NCBI GenBank assembly: GCA_027475525.1
Contig: JAMWFC010000073.1
Span: 831,791-895,790, forward strand
Length of the DNA stretch: 64,000 bases
Source: Macrolepiota albuminosa
Lineage: Eukaryota; Basidiomycota; Agaricomycetes; Agaricales; Agaricaceae
Reading direction: 5' to 3'
Part shown: in pieces, positions 1-10,879 of the stretch
How positions within the stretch are numbered: position 1 is the first letter of the stretch
Layout of the letters: each line of letters opens with the position of its first letter
Notes under the pieces: model-generated
Told to the model about the DNA's origin: nothing
The model's input: only the letters and a program-made list of their open reading frames with translations
Databases searched by the model: none
Made by a program: the position numbers and the translations under genes

Positions 1-899
1 CTAGTGGATTAATAAAAGGTGGGCATACATATATGCATGCAGGCCTGGCAGATGCCAGCAGATACTAGCAGATGTCAACATGTGTCAGTGGCTGCCAGCA
101 GATATTAGCCCATGAGTGAAAATCTCCTTGATTAGCAGATGTTATGGTATGAATAAACTCTCCTTAAAGTTTTCTACTTCTTTTCCCTCTCCTTTCCTTC
201 CTACATCAACTCAAGGCTGCATATCTCTTCTTTTCTTCTTTTCCCATCTCCAACACCAGCATATATCCACAAAAGGGCTCTGCAAACCTATGCAAGCCTA
301 TGCATACCACTAGCAGACATCTGTACAGGCCTATTCAGGCCTACAGGAGCTGGTTGGACCAAAAAAAAGTAACTTTTCATCTAGTTCTTTATGCTTATAG
401 AGGAATTAAATCTCCAGCCTTGGAGAAGCCTCCAGCAATGGAACATACTGACAATTTAACTGTTGCACCACAGGTTTGTTACTAATAGATAGAATTGAAG
501 GTCAGATAACACAATAAACAGCTGCTCCTCTATGTCTCTGCAGGTTTCTGCATAGATATTTAAAGATAGAAGGCAGGTGGACGGCATACCCCTCAAAAGA
601 GTTTTTGTAGCTTGAAAGAGGTGTTGGCATTAGCTGGCCATTAGCTGGCATCTGTCAAAATCTGTCAGCAGCTATTAGGACCTGCTAACATCTATCAGCA
701 TCTATCAGTATTCATCATACATCCATCAGCATGCATGGGCATCTGTTAGCAACCTCTGGCAATCCTCAGAAACCTCCAGCATTGCCCAGCATCTGCTGAC
801 ATCAGGGTGGGAGAGGAGGAAAGGAGGTGTGTGAGCATCTACTGCATGGGATAGCATCTGGAGGAGTGTGGGGGGTGGCAGAAGAGTGATGGAGGTGAA
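1..899. repeat. Decayed repeat DNA rich in CCAGCAGAT-like motifs
   Basis: The stretch holds many short variants of CCAGCAGAT, CAGCATCT and GCAGATGTC in both orientations, notably at about 45-110 and 620-810. Open frames here are short and compositionally repetitive, and I see no gene. The motif is the same one that forms the palindromes further on, so this is probably a degraded part of the same repeat family. Confidence 0.5.
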
Positions 900-935
900 A
901 AGAAAGAGGAGAAGGGAAAAGGAGAGAAGTGTGGA

Positions 936-1230
936 TGTCTTCTGGCATGCCAGCAGATATAGCAGACGTCAGACATGTCTGCCACATGGAGTGGCAAAAG
1001 AGAGATAGGAATGGAGAAAAAGAAGAGGAGTGTGGGTGTCTGCTGGCATGCCAGCAGACAAAGCAGACGTTAGAACAAGGAGAAGGAGGGAAGCAGAATA
1101 CATATGGTAGATGGGGGTAGTGTATGAGATAGTGTGAGGAGTGGAAAGAATGACACTGAAAAAAAAAAGAGAAAAGAGCAGAAGGGGGTGCATGAGTGTC
1201 CACTGTCTGCTGGCATGCCAGCAGACAGTA
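936..1230. repeat. Three repeat units with a palindromic core
   Basis: The core CTGGCATGCCAG occurs three times, near 942-953, 1043-1054 and 1210-1221. The second copy sits in a perfect 24-bp palindrome (1037-1060) and the third in a perfect 28-bp palindrome (1202-1229). The units are separated by purine-rich spacers (GAGGAGAAGGG-like) of about 100 and 165 bp, so they are imperfect tandem units. Each palindrome could extrude a hairpin. The family is not recognised. Confidence 0.75.
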
Positions 1231-1460
1231 GTGGACATCAGTATATGAGTCAGCTAACATCAGCAGATAGTAGCGGACTTCTAAAGAAATTTTTCTGTGT
1301 AAAAATGACAAATAATTTAGTAGAGATGGTGCTGAATTAAAAGAGGAGAAACAAGTCTGATGGACCTGTGTCCCATCTCTGAGCATATAAATAGATCAAA
1401 TAAATTTACTAAAATGGTGTCTTTTGACCAATCTATGTGTATATCATAAGGTTGCAACTA

Positions 1461-1560
1461 GTCCTAGTGATTCAGTGGAATATTTGTCAATTGATATTCA
1501 ATATTGTGTACAGTGGTAGGTTCAACTCCCCCTAGTCCACTTTAATGACGTCTAATGGTA
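1461..1560 (+). repeat. tRNA-like (SINE-like) fragment 1
   Basis: A sequence resembling a pol III B box, GGTTCAACTCC, lies at 1519-1529. An A-box-like TGATTCAGTGG lies at 1468-1478, about 50 bp upstream, which is tRNA-like spacing. I cannot fold a full cloverleaf, so a functional tRNA is unlikely. A decayed tRNA-derived SINE head is the better guess. Confidence 0.35.
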
Positions 1561-1604
1561 TCTTTTTATACAAATGCATTTTTGCACTATATATACATTA
1601 TACT

Positions 1605-1712
1605 GACTTGTGGTAAGCACCTGTGATACAATAGAATATTGATAAATTAATATTTCATATCATGCACAAGAGGTGGGTTTGACTTCCTCTAGTGCACATT
1701 ATAGCAGCAGGC
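1605..1712 (+). repeat. tRNA-like (SINE-like) fragment 2
   Basis: This copy resembles fragment 1 and the one near 3390. It has a weak A-box-like stretch near 1631, GTTTGACTTCC as a degenerate B box near 1676, and a shared end of the form CTCTAGTGCAC. The A-box match is poor, so the call rests on similarity to the other two copies. Confidence 0.3.
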
Positions 1713-2395
1713 CACTGATGTCCACTAGCATCATTAATTTGATCCATTCAAAACTTCAGAGATTTTTGCATAGAGATAGGATAAACATATTTGTGCATGT
1801 ATTTTTTCCAGCACATGTGACAAGTTGATGATATACTGTGGCTGGCTACTTTTGTGCTGGTCTTTGTGAAAAAGATAGCCAGCTAGAGTGTATCATCACT
1901 CGTCATGTGCACTGCAATAAATACATGTACAAGCCTCTTCATCCTATCCTTCTTCAATAATTTTTAAAGTTTTGAACAGATCATATTAATGATATTAGCA
2001 GACATTAGTAAATAGCAGTAGATGTTAAGTCTTCTGTAAAAATAACAAATATTTTAATAGGGCCAGTACTTGCATCTGTGTTTAGTACAGCATATGTGGC
2101 AAGCTCTTCTATTCCAAACTTCTTCAGTAATCTCTGGAGTTTTGAATAGATAGTGTTATCATTTTTTACCTGTAGTAAATTAACAGAAAGTGAATGATGA
2201 TGATGAACCCTTTTATTTTTTGAGACTTATTTTTTATATGCATATTGCTTGGGTATTGTGTCTTAGGTCACGTGGTATAGTAAGATATAGTATTTCTCCA
2301 TATTAAGACTCTGACTTATCCGCTGTTATCGTGCCATCTCTATTTACTCCTGACCCTTCTACTCTCAGCAATGCTTGCTGGTATTTGGTTGGTGT
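1713..2395. other. AT-rich intergenic stretch, no gene seen
   Basis: There is no long open frame and no recognised motif. A short inverted pair is visible near 1836-1895, where GGCTGGCTACTTTTGTGCTGG is roughly mirrored by AAAGATAGCCAGCTAG. The end of the stretch leads into the tandem repeat at 2396. Confidence 0.4.
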
Positions 2396-2503
2396 AGGTT
2401 TTAAAAGACCGATCGTCTATTGGCTTCCTTTAAGCTGTAACTCCCAGTAAGGTTTTAAAAGACCAATTATCTATTGGCTCCCTTTAAGCCGTAACTCCCA
2501 ACA
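2396..2503. repeat. 54-bp tandem duplication
   Basis: Two adjacent 54-bp units (2396-2449 and 2450-2503) begin AGGTTTTAAAAGACC and share CTATTGGC and GTAACTCCCA blocks with a few differences, mostly transitions. No coding role is visible. Confidence 0.8.
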
Positions 2504-2999
2504 AGGCCTTACAATACTATAACCTCCCCTGTACCTGGATGGTATCTTTCAGAGATTGATTCCAAAATTTGGAACCTGTGACGGTATGAGCCAGCTGAGT
2601 AGGCCAATGACAGTTCTGCTACCTGCCGGTTTAAGCTGACGATAAGCAGCTGATCAAATTAACTTTAACTCTGACCTCAACAGCCATGCTGACCTATCTG
2701 ATGGACCACACATTATGTTGGTAGCCTGATAAAACTATTGACACCTTCTTTTCCTACCTACCCATGCTAGGACATGCTTGGTCAGTGAGTTTAACCTCTC
2801 CTAATTCTGTCCCACTAGGCAACTCTAACTATTTTTTCTGTTTCGAACAGGAGTGCAGTGGTCACATTGCTTCATCAAGTCACATGTTGATTGGTTCACC
2901 TGACTATGGCCTGCACAACAAAGCCTCCCTAGTCAACACGTGCAGGCGGTGGCTTCCCAGTGGCGTTAAAATAACTTACGTAGTGTCTAAGATGTTTTC

Positions 3000-3100
3000 C
3001 ACATAAGCACAGTTTGAACTTATATCCTCCCCACTTGCAAAAGCATGTGACCCCTACTTCAGACCATGGTGGTGCCAGCTGAGCTACCGTGACTCTTAAC
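3000..3100 (-). repeat. tRNA-like (SINE-like) fragment on the minus strand
   Basis: On the minus strand, TAGCTCAGCTGG (3075-3086) matches a tRNA A box closely. GTTCAAAC (3012-3019) matches the core of a B box about 56 bp downstream. The interior does not fold into a cloverleaf by eye. This is the best tRNA-like match in the window, and a tRNA-derived SINE or tRNA pseudogene is the likely identity. Confidence 0.45.
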
Positions 3101-3113
3101 AGAGAGTGGAAGA

Positions 3114-3380
3114 GGTCTGCTGGAGTCATATCCTGTATATGGATAGATCAAAAAATTTATTGCAACTGGTTGATCTGTATTGAATTAATCATATTAGACT
3201 GATATTTATTCACATTATAGAAGTATACAGGAAAATCATGTGGTTTGACAAAAAGCAGAAGGAGTCTGCTAGAGTTATATCCTATACATGAACAAATTAA
3301 AAAATTTACTGCAACTGATTAATCTATATTGAATTAACAATATTAGACTGATATTTATTTACATTATAGCAATATAAAAT
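3114..3380. repeat. Imperfect tandem duplication of about 149 bp
   Basis: The block beginning GTCTGCTGGAGTCATATCC (near 3115) recurs about 149 bp later (near 3264) with the same order of motifs, including AAAAAATTTA and ATTAGACTGATATTTATT. The differences are scattered substitutions, so the duplication is old. Confidence 0.75.
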
Positions 3381-3384
3381 AAGA

Positions 3385-3475
3385 CTTTGTGGTGTAGTGG
3401 AATATCTCAATTGGTATTTCTTGTATCTTGCAGTAGTTGGGTTTGACTCCTACTAGTGCATTGACATCAAACTGT
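3385..3475 (+). repeat. tRNA-like (SINE-like) fragment 3
   Basis: An A-box-like TGGTGTAGTGG (3390-3400) is followed 40 bp later by a B-box-like GGTTTGACTCC (3440-3450) and the shared end CTAGTGCA. Spacing and box quality are better than in fragments 1 and 2. It follows the tandem duplication at 3114-3380 directly. Confidence 0.4.
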
Positions 3476-4289
3476 TATGATTTTTTGACTTGCTTAGCTT
3501 ATTGTTATTTACTATGCAGTAAAATAAACAAAGTAAGGTTTGTCAAGCAATAAATTAAACTTCTTTTGTAATTTGAACAAAGTCACATAATATCTATTTT
3601 TAGAACTTGCTTTATATAAAGTTCTCATCCGTTTCTTTAATCCTTCATCTGTTATGTCTAATAATGAACTCCACTGATGGGTTATTGACACCAATGTTCT
3701 AGTATTATATCTTGCTCACAGAGGAGACCTTAATAAATTCAAAAGATAGCTGAAGGACCTGGTAAGATGCAAGCACTCCTTTCAAATAGACATGCACTAA
3801 TAGTTGTCCTATAAACTGACATGTGGCTGATAGTTAGCCAAGTCAAGAATGACAAGGAACTCCTCCTTGATGTCAGAAGAAGTTTCATTAACAAAGTCAT
3901 CCCAATACTCAAAAGCAAGCTTTCTGATGAGGATATGACCAGGCAATTGAAGGACAGTGCAAATAAATAGGCTCAGAGAAGTGGAAGGGGGAAAGAACAA
4001 ATTGAGGACAAAGGGCAGCACCACATGCAATCTCTGCTGGCTCATTCACAAACAAATATGTAGCCTGACAATTATCAAAAAAACCACCAAGCCTGGCAAC
4101 AAGAGAAAGGGAAAAAAATCACTGACAAAGAAGTCAGTGTTGATTATTGAGAGTGATGACAGTATGAAAGTCTTTTCCTGCTCAAATAGCTAATCAATAG
4201 TTAGCAGATGAATCAGCCAGTCCAATCGCAGGACCATCAAAACTGTTGACCTCCAACTGTCCAACAGATTCTCTCCTAGTCAAAGAAAA
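3476..4289. other. Decayed sequence, no supported gene
   Basis: Only short open frames are present on either strand. The plus strand near 3860-4190 reads as a lysine- and glutamine-rich stretch broken by stops, so it may be the upstream part of the decayed coiled-coil ORF that follows. No motif is strong enough to name. Confidence 0.35.
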
Positions 4290-4908
4290 GGGCAAGGAGC
4301 AGGCAATGGAGTTTAGTCACAGTGAAAACATTGTGGCTGGTATGATAGCAGGAGTGGAGAGCCATTTAGACAGGATAGAGAATGGATTTCAGAAAGCATT
4401 GCAAAATGTTGGAGCGCAGGTGTAGGATGAGTTTGTCATGGCTGAGGAGAGCTAGTTACCACATATTGAGGACTCCTTCCATTACTATCAGACTCAAGTT
4501 GACACACTTGATGGCTGCATAGATAATCTGCAAAACAATGTTTCTTTTATAGGTGAAACACTTGCAGACCATGACAGACAGATCTGTCAAATAGCAGAGA
4601 AAATCTGCAATATTTGGGGTGTGGTTGACACTTTGCAGAGTCGACTTCACATCTCTACCTGTCTCTTCAGTCTATCAGCTCAGAATGATGTGGCAGTGCA
4701 TTCAACAGAGCACAGTGGACTTGGACCCATTGCTAAAGAGGAAGAACTCACTGCTGACCAATTATCTGCTACTGCTGATGTATCCATTTCTACTAGTGAT
4801 ATCTCTGCTCTTGCTACTAACCAATCTCATCCCACTGCTAACTTATTTGCTCTTATCATTGCTCTGTCCTCACTTCAACAAACATCCACACAAATGTCTT
4901 CTGCATGA
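4290..4908 (+). pseudogene. Decayed coiled-coil ORF, possibly a transposon Gag-like protein
   Basis: A single plus-strand frame stays open apart from two in-frame TAG codons in the first third. It encodes heptad-like stretches such as RIENGFQKALQNV and QICQIAEKI, then a Thr/Ser/Ala-rich tail. Coiled-coil N-terminal proteins are common in fungal transposons, but no zinc knuckle or catalytic motif is visible. The real start is unknown. I do not recognise the family; Gag-like is an inference from the surroundings and composition. Confidence 0.35.
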
Positions 4909-6232
4909 ACATCTCTGTTACCCATCAACTATCTTCTGTCTCTCTGCTAGTCCCTGCTAAGGACCCTCTCCCTGGCTTAAAGAGATGGGCTCACAGCAAC
5001 TTCCAAAGTATTTGGCCACTAATGCAACAGACCCAATTATCTAGTCAGCTTACTGAGAGACGCAAGGCAACAGAAGACAAGTGAAGATAAATTATTGCCC
5101 AATATTTTTTTTGTTATGATAGACATTGCTATATTTTTGTAATACTATAGGTTATAAAAATGTAATGTAACTTTCCTCTCTTCCTCACATTAATGATGGC
5201 GGACTAGTTAAATGACCTTAGTGCAGCTGCTACTCCTTTTTGCTGGTATAGACATATCAATATATTGAGCTGCATCCTCTTGTAACATTTGTGCTTGAGA
5301 CTTGTGGAGTTGCTTGGAATTTGGTTAGGCAATGCCTTGCACTTCTTTTGATTTTATAATGTCAGCCTTCCTTCACCTTCAAATTAGTCATTGCTATCAT
5401 AAGTGTCCTCATCTTGAAGAATGTTGAGCATCCTTTTTTGCATTCTATATCTAAAAGAACTATTACTAGGGCTATTAATTGGAGGGTCTGAATGGCTCCA
5501 TCTTCTTTGTTGTAAGAGGTGAATAGTAGTGGCACCTACTACTGCATCATCACCACATTCACCATAAGCAGAATTGTTGTGAGCAAAAGCTGATATATTT
5601 GATCAGGATTTGTTATGAACCATAGATCTGTTGTGGTGCTGAGGCTGTAGAGTGCACAAGACAGAGGGTTCCTCTTGTAATTCAGGCAATAATGTGTGTG
5701 GTATGCTAGATAACAGAGGAAGTGTAGGCTTCAGTTGCCCCTTCAAGTTGGCTGCACATCTGATGACTAAAGCTGATCTGCCATCTGCAGCTCCATTATT
5801 AGCAATGTTCCTATTGTTGCCATTGACTATTGCTGATAGTGTTGGCCTCTGTTTCCAATTTTTTCCTTTATTTTTATGTGTAGCCTTATATGCTGCTGCA
5901 TTTTTTTCACAATCAGCTTGGATACCATATTCAGCAGCTACTGGCTGCTTGTGATGGTTGAGATAAACTGTTCAACAAAAGGTGTCACCAGATTCATGCT
6001 GTCCTTAATGGTCTCTCCAGAAGTTCAGGCAGATGTGATAAGCTCTGATTGATCAAGATTATGAGGATATTGGAATATCAGATCCTTTGAAAGATACCTT
6101 GAATGTATAAATTGCTGATCATTGGTCCTTACTGCCTTGTAAGGAGCAGATTTATACTGGTAATCAAACACAATTTCTGATGGAGTAATCAAATAATAAG
6201 CAAAGGTAGAGAAAGCTAGGATTCACTGTAAT
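4909..6232. other. Decayed repeat DNA, probably Gag-like remnant on the minus strand
   Basis: The interval is AT-rich with no intact gene. The minus strand between about 5990 and 6200 keeps an open frame of about 60 codons that includes YKAVRTNDQQF. It would be continuous with the minus-strand remnant at 6757-7943 if the solo LTR between them were absent. The 5652-5954 plus-strand frame has no convincing features. Confidence 0.35.
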
Positions 6233-6751
6233 TGTCAGGGGACTCCTCATTTCTTCCTTTTCTCACTCCTTATTCCTTCACTCTCTCTTCATTCATTCTC
6301 TTATTTCTTCTGACATTATTTCATTTTACTGTTTCTATTCTTTCAACACTATCTGTTAGTACTACTCTCAGTTCTTGAGGTGCTCTGGTTCTTTAGCTAC
6401 CATTCAGACAAGTGTGGGCCCTTTAGCACCGCTTCCAGACTGCTTATATAAGCCAGAGTTTGCCTTTCTGATTTCTAAAGTCCGGAGTTTTCCTGCCTTG
6501 TTTGCACAGTTGTTTGGTTAGTCAATTTTTGAGTTTTTAAGGTTTTGTTATACTGTACAGTTGTTTCCCATGCTTCAGAAGCCCCAGAAGCATCCAACCT
6601 GGCATAGGGAATCCCTAGACTTGTTCTCTTTGGATCTCCCTCTGCCAAGTGAGTAGTTATTATGGTATTGTCAGTACATACTCTAATACACTTTGGATCT
6701 CTCTCTGCCAGCTGTGTGACTGAGCCACAGCCTCTAGAGGTTGCCCTTACA
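6233..6751 (+). mobile_element. Solo LTR of the Gypsy-C family with 5-bp target duplication
   Basis: This 519-bp sequence begins TGTCAGGGG and ends CCCTTACA. It matches in reverse orientation the 518-bp LTR of Gypsy element C at 53459-53976. It is flanked by a perfect 5-bp duplication GTAAT (6228-6232 and 6752-6756). No internal element sequence is attached, so it is a solo LTR left by recombination between LTRs. A TATA-like TATATAA lies at 6445-6451. It sits inside an older minus-strand Gag-like remnant. Confidence 0.93.
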
Positions 6752-6756
6752 GTAAT

Positions 6757-7943
6757 AAGTATTTAGATAGTCTCAGACAAGCATTTCCAGCTCTGCCCAA
6801 GTTTGAAATATATTTGGTTCTAGATATGCTGGTAATATTGGAAGTCTATCTCTATTCAGATTAAAGATGCAGTCATAATGTGTAAGAATAGGAGAAGTTA
6901 AATTATAGGATGATTGCATGTTGGACAGCATGTCTCTACCAAGAAGAGCAGACATGTAATCCATCATCTTCTTGTTGAGGTTACTAACAAGGTCAGGAAA
7001 GGAGTTTTGAAAGGTAGGGCAGTTAGCATGGGTCAAGTATGACATATTGTCATAACTATAATTAGTGTCAAAATTGTTTAAAAAATGATGGCACCACATA
7101 CATTCTAACAGTCATGCCTTCATCTGCATATCAACCAACAACAGTCCAACTTAACATGCCCATCTCTCTAAATTGAAGCACATCTGCATTGTTCATGCAC
7201 TTCAAACCATGCTTTTAGGCCTTCCTAGAGAACCAACCATTAGAAGGCAGAATCAGGCAGACAGATATACAATAAATAGAGAACAGATGAAGGACAGATA
7301 GAGGATGAATAAAGTACCAACTTATGCTGAATTTCTGGTAAATTTCCTTTTTTGCTCTATTCTGCTACCATCTTCCATAAATAACTTTCCTTCTGCAGTG
7401 TGAGTTAATGCATAACATTTTTGACAGCCACATTATATTGTGCAAATGCCTCCAATCCTAAAGCATTGTAATCCTTACTCCTCAACAAGTTCTGGATCTT
7501 CTTGTCTATCTCCTTTGCTATTATCTGCTGGACAATGTCTTACAGTGAAGTTTTCAGAAGCACCATTAGATCTTTATGCTAGTAATAAGGGTGCCAGCAA
7601 TTCTTAATATACTGGACAACCTTCTATTCAAGCAAATGATGTCAAGTTCTTTGCTATGAGTTGCTATACTTACTTTGATTCTCTCTGCCTACTTTTCTCC
7701 TGTCTTTGGCTCTGTCCTCTTAGTGGCCCAATAGTTGAAGATATCTGTTAGGATTTTATCCTTCAAGATAGCAGTCTGAGCTTGAAGAGTAGTTGAGGAG
7801 CAGTAGAGTTCTTTGTATGATTCAAAGATAGATCTTTCTTTTGCTGTAAATATTGGTTTCATTTGTCTTTTCTTTGGTAAAAATATTAGTTCAGGTAGTT
7901 GCAGGAGAGCAGACATGTTTATAGACAATATAATTTTCTCCAA
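6757..7943 (-). pseudogene. Decayed Gag-like ORF interrupted by solo LTR
   Basis: Minus-strand frames at 7689-7943 (84 codons; includes FTAKERSIFESYKELY) and 6773-7099 (108 codons; includes FQTWAELEML) are joined by stop-ridden sequence. They look like the N-terminal and middle parts of a retrotransposon structural protein. No zinc knuckle or protease is visible. The remnant continues past the solo LTR into 6000-6232. The family is inferred from context only. Confidence 0.35.
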
Positions 7944-9199
7944 CTATACAGTTCTCAAGCAAAGGATCACATAATAAGATATCTATTTTCATTCAGTGTC
8001 TATTGATGACAGACAGATTCTGTTTGTCATTAACAGATAAGGTTCATTGTCTGCTGGTATCTGGCCCATCCAAATTGAGGCATATTGCCAATATTGACAA
8101 GTGGTGATAGACTTCTACTTGGATTAAGTGCATCAAGGGACATTATAGATTGGCTGACACTTAACATATGGGAGACTCTAGCGACCAGATTGGATACAGA
8201 ACAGCTCTGACTTGAGTGCTTTATTGCAGGTCTTACTCATTTACTTTAATCACTATTTATTAGCCTTTCAGTACCCTCTATTCACCAACTCTAAGAAATT
8301 GGGAGGGTTGGGATGTATAGCACTAACACAATGACAGAAGGTGAACTCTGACCAAACTCTGATCACTTCCAGAAGGGGTCAGCATTAGGCACTGCCATTT
8401 GATGAGGCACCTCAATCAGAAGTCTAAAAGAATCAATGATAGTGGCATAGAATATATTTAAACCCAACATCTGAACCTGTTAAGAATTGATCCAATGAGT
8501 AGTGCCAACATTAGTGCTCATAGCATCTGTTGAGAATTTTCTGACTATACCCCAGAGCAGTCTAGCCAATCGGAATTATATTAAGAGTGAGCAGATCTGT
8601 ATAATTCTAAATCAATTTAAAGTCACCGTTGGTCACTGTCATCCATGTGCTGTGGGTTGCCATTGACAGGTCACCATTAGAGAGAACTACGAGGAGAGAC
8701 ACTAAGAGGTAGCGCCACAGATAGACTTATTTTGGAAAACACAGTAGCACATAGTATATAAGATAGCTACTTTACATATACATAACAATGAATCGTAACT
8801 CTTGAGCATCCAAGTTATACTTAGCATTCAAATTGTGCTAGCTCTGCCTAACTTTATCTCTAAGTTGGGTGCTAGCTTTGTCTATTTCATCTACATTGTT
8901 TATGGTGCCACCTATGGGCACATTTTGCTGTGCTATTCATCTTCTTCTCTATATCCTTGCTTAAACTACGACATTTACATTTTGTTAGGTAGCATCCAAG
9001 ATGCTATTATTTAGTGCATCATTATATCACATCTGTTTAAGCACACCAGGATCCTGTCAGAACTCCTTACAACTATGCACTTCAGGCACTAGAGATGGTG
9101 TTGTATTGCATATATTTCCAGCATACCCAACCACAGTTGGCTTCATCAGCGGTCTCATAAAATCTCTGGTACAATAGCTAGATTCTGGCTATAGATATT
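7944..9199. other. Decayed DNA, possible old LTR near 8640-8800
   Basis: No gene is supported. A TATA-like AGTATATAAGATAG occurs near 8753 in a stretch that could be part of an old LTR, but I find no second copy or terminal TG/CA pair. The plus-strand frame at 8802-9014 is hydrophobic by chance of AT composition. Confidence 0.3.
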
Positions 9200-10870
9200 T
9201 GATTATGAACCTGAACTCTTTAAAAAAATGCAAGCAACCAAAAACAACAGTCATCTGGCAAAGAGACCTTATCCTATTTGCTAAGAAAAGGACATGACTC
9301 ACTCAGAATACATAAGGGTTGCCAGTCCTCTTAACAGAATGGCTACTACTAGGTCCCATTTCTATTGTAACTGATGCACCATCTGCAGCATTTTCAGATA
9401 ATGATAACTTTGCATACTTGAATATTAATCCAATAGTAGATAATGTAGATGATACAATGCCCATATTTATAAGGCATAAAGGTGATTTGAATTTATGCTA
9501 TTATTGAGAGCAAATTATTCAAGTTTATACATTGAACTCTCTAAGCAACTGTAGCAATCCAGTGATCTGGCAACCAAACTTGAAGATGATAGCAACTTCA
9601 AAGATTGGGTCAACTGTTTATATGGCTTTATGCACCTTATTCAGCAACTAGTCTCTCTACTGCATTAGCAACAACCCCACTACCATTTTTTACATTCCAT
9701 TGTTTCTTACCAATCTGACACCTTTAGTGCACCACTTACATTCTACACAGCAAGCATCCTTAGCCAGGATTCTCTCCTAGTAAGGATTGTACAAGAACCT
9801 CAACTACTTATAAAAGACAGTTACTAACTCATTTATGATGCTATACTCTGATCTGCCAAAGCCCAAGCCAAGAATAAGTATCTGGTAGCTGTTGAACAAC
9901 AGATACAAGACTTTAAGTGCTCAAACAACCTTAGCAACAATGAGTATGCCACCTTTATTTGCTATGCCACTCACCTTTTTTTTGCTGACAATTGTCTTTG
10001 GTGACGTCATTGCAATGGTGCTCACAAATTGGTTATCAAGCCAGACTATTGCTTATAAATTCTGCATGCTATGCACAACAAACTTAGTCACAAAGGTTTG
10101 TATGCTATCTAAGCCACTCTCATAGAATGCTTTTGGTAGCCTCATATTAGTGCCAATGTTGTCTGGTACATCTGGACTTGCCATCTCTGTCAGATTCAGC
10201 AGACTTGCCAAGTGCTCATCCTGCCTACCGTTGCCATGCCAGCATCTTTGTTCAGCAAGATCTATATTGACACCATGCACATGTCCAAGTCAGATTGCTA
10301 TGCTTGCTAATTCATTGGCCTGAGTTCTGCATGCTACAGCACAAAATACTGATGCTGTCACCAAGTAGCTCTTTAAAGACATCATCTGCTGATGGGGAGC
10401 ACTAAGGGAGATTGTTACAGATAATGGTGTGTCTATTATTAAAGCCTTGACTTACCTTGCCAAAAAGTACAACATCTACCACATCCACATTTCTGGCTAC
10501 AATAAGTATGCCAACAGCCTGGTAAAAAGACCTCATTTTGAGGTATGGCAAGTACTCTTTAAGGCAGTTGATGGCAATGAGTTTCATTGGAGTGAAGCAA
10601 TGTATTCAGTTTTTTTGGTTGGAAAGGGTCACTATTCATAAGTGCATGAGTTGCTCTCCTTATCATGCTGCTACTGGCACTCATCCCCTTCTCCCTGCTG
10701 ACATCATTGAGGCAACTTATCTCTAGCCAGCACTCAACAGTATCTTAGCAACTACAGACCTCATTGCCAGATGCGCTATTGATCTCTAGCAATGGCAGCA
10801 GGAAACAAGACTTATATGTAGTGAGCAGCAAGTACAAAAATATATACATTAACAGATAATCTACTCTATA
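9200..10870 (+). pseudogene. Decayed Ty3/Gypsy pol remnant (integrase core)
   Basis: Plus-strand translation across several frames gives integrase landmarks. These are YIDTMHM (first catalytic Asp, near 10265), EIVTDNG (second Asp, near 10410) and a SGYN...PHFEV block (near 10490). The third catalytic Glu appears as Lys in the VKRPHF stretch where VERPHF-like is expected. Further downstream GTHPLLPADIIEATYL matches the usual post-core region. Upstream, NPIVDNVDDTMPIF near 9430-9460 is probably inter-domain pol. Many stops and frameshifts make it dead. This lineage differs from elements A, B and C. Confidence 0.6.
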
Positions 10871-10879
10871 GTCCATTAA

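Noticed and set aside
3000..3100. Functional tRNA gene
   Set aside because: The A and B boxes are good but I cannot pair acceptor and anticodon stems, and no anticodon loop is apparent.
8802..9014. Small membrane protein on the plus strand
   Set aside because: Hydrophobicity follows from AT-rich composition; it overlaps decayed repeat DNA with no start context or neighbours.
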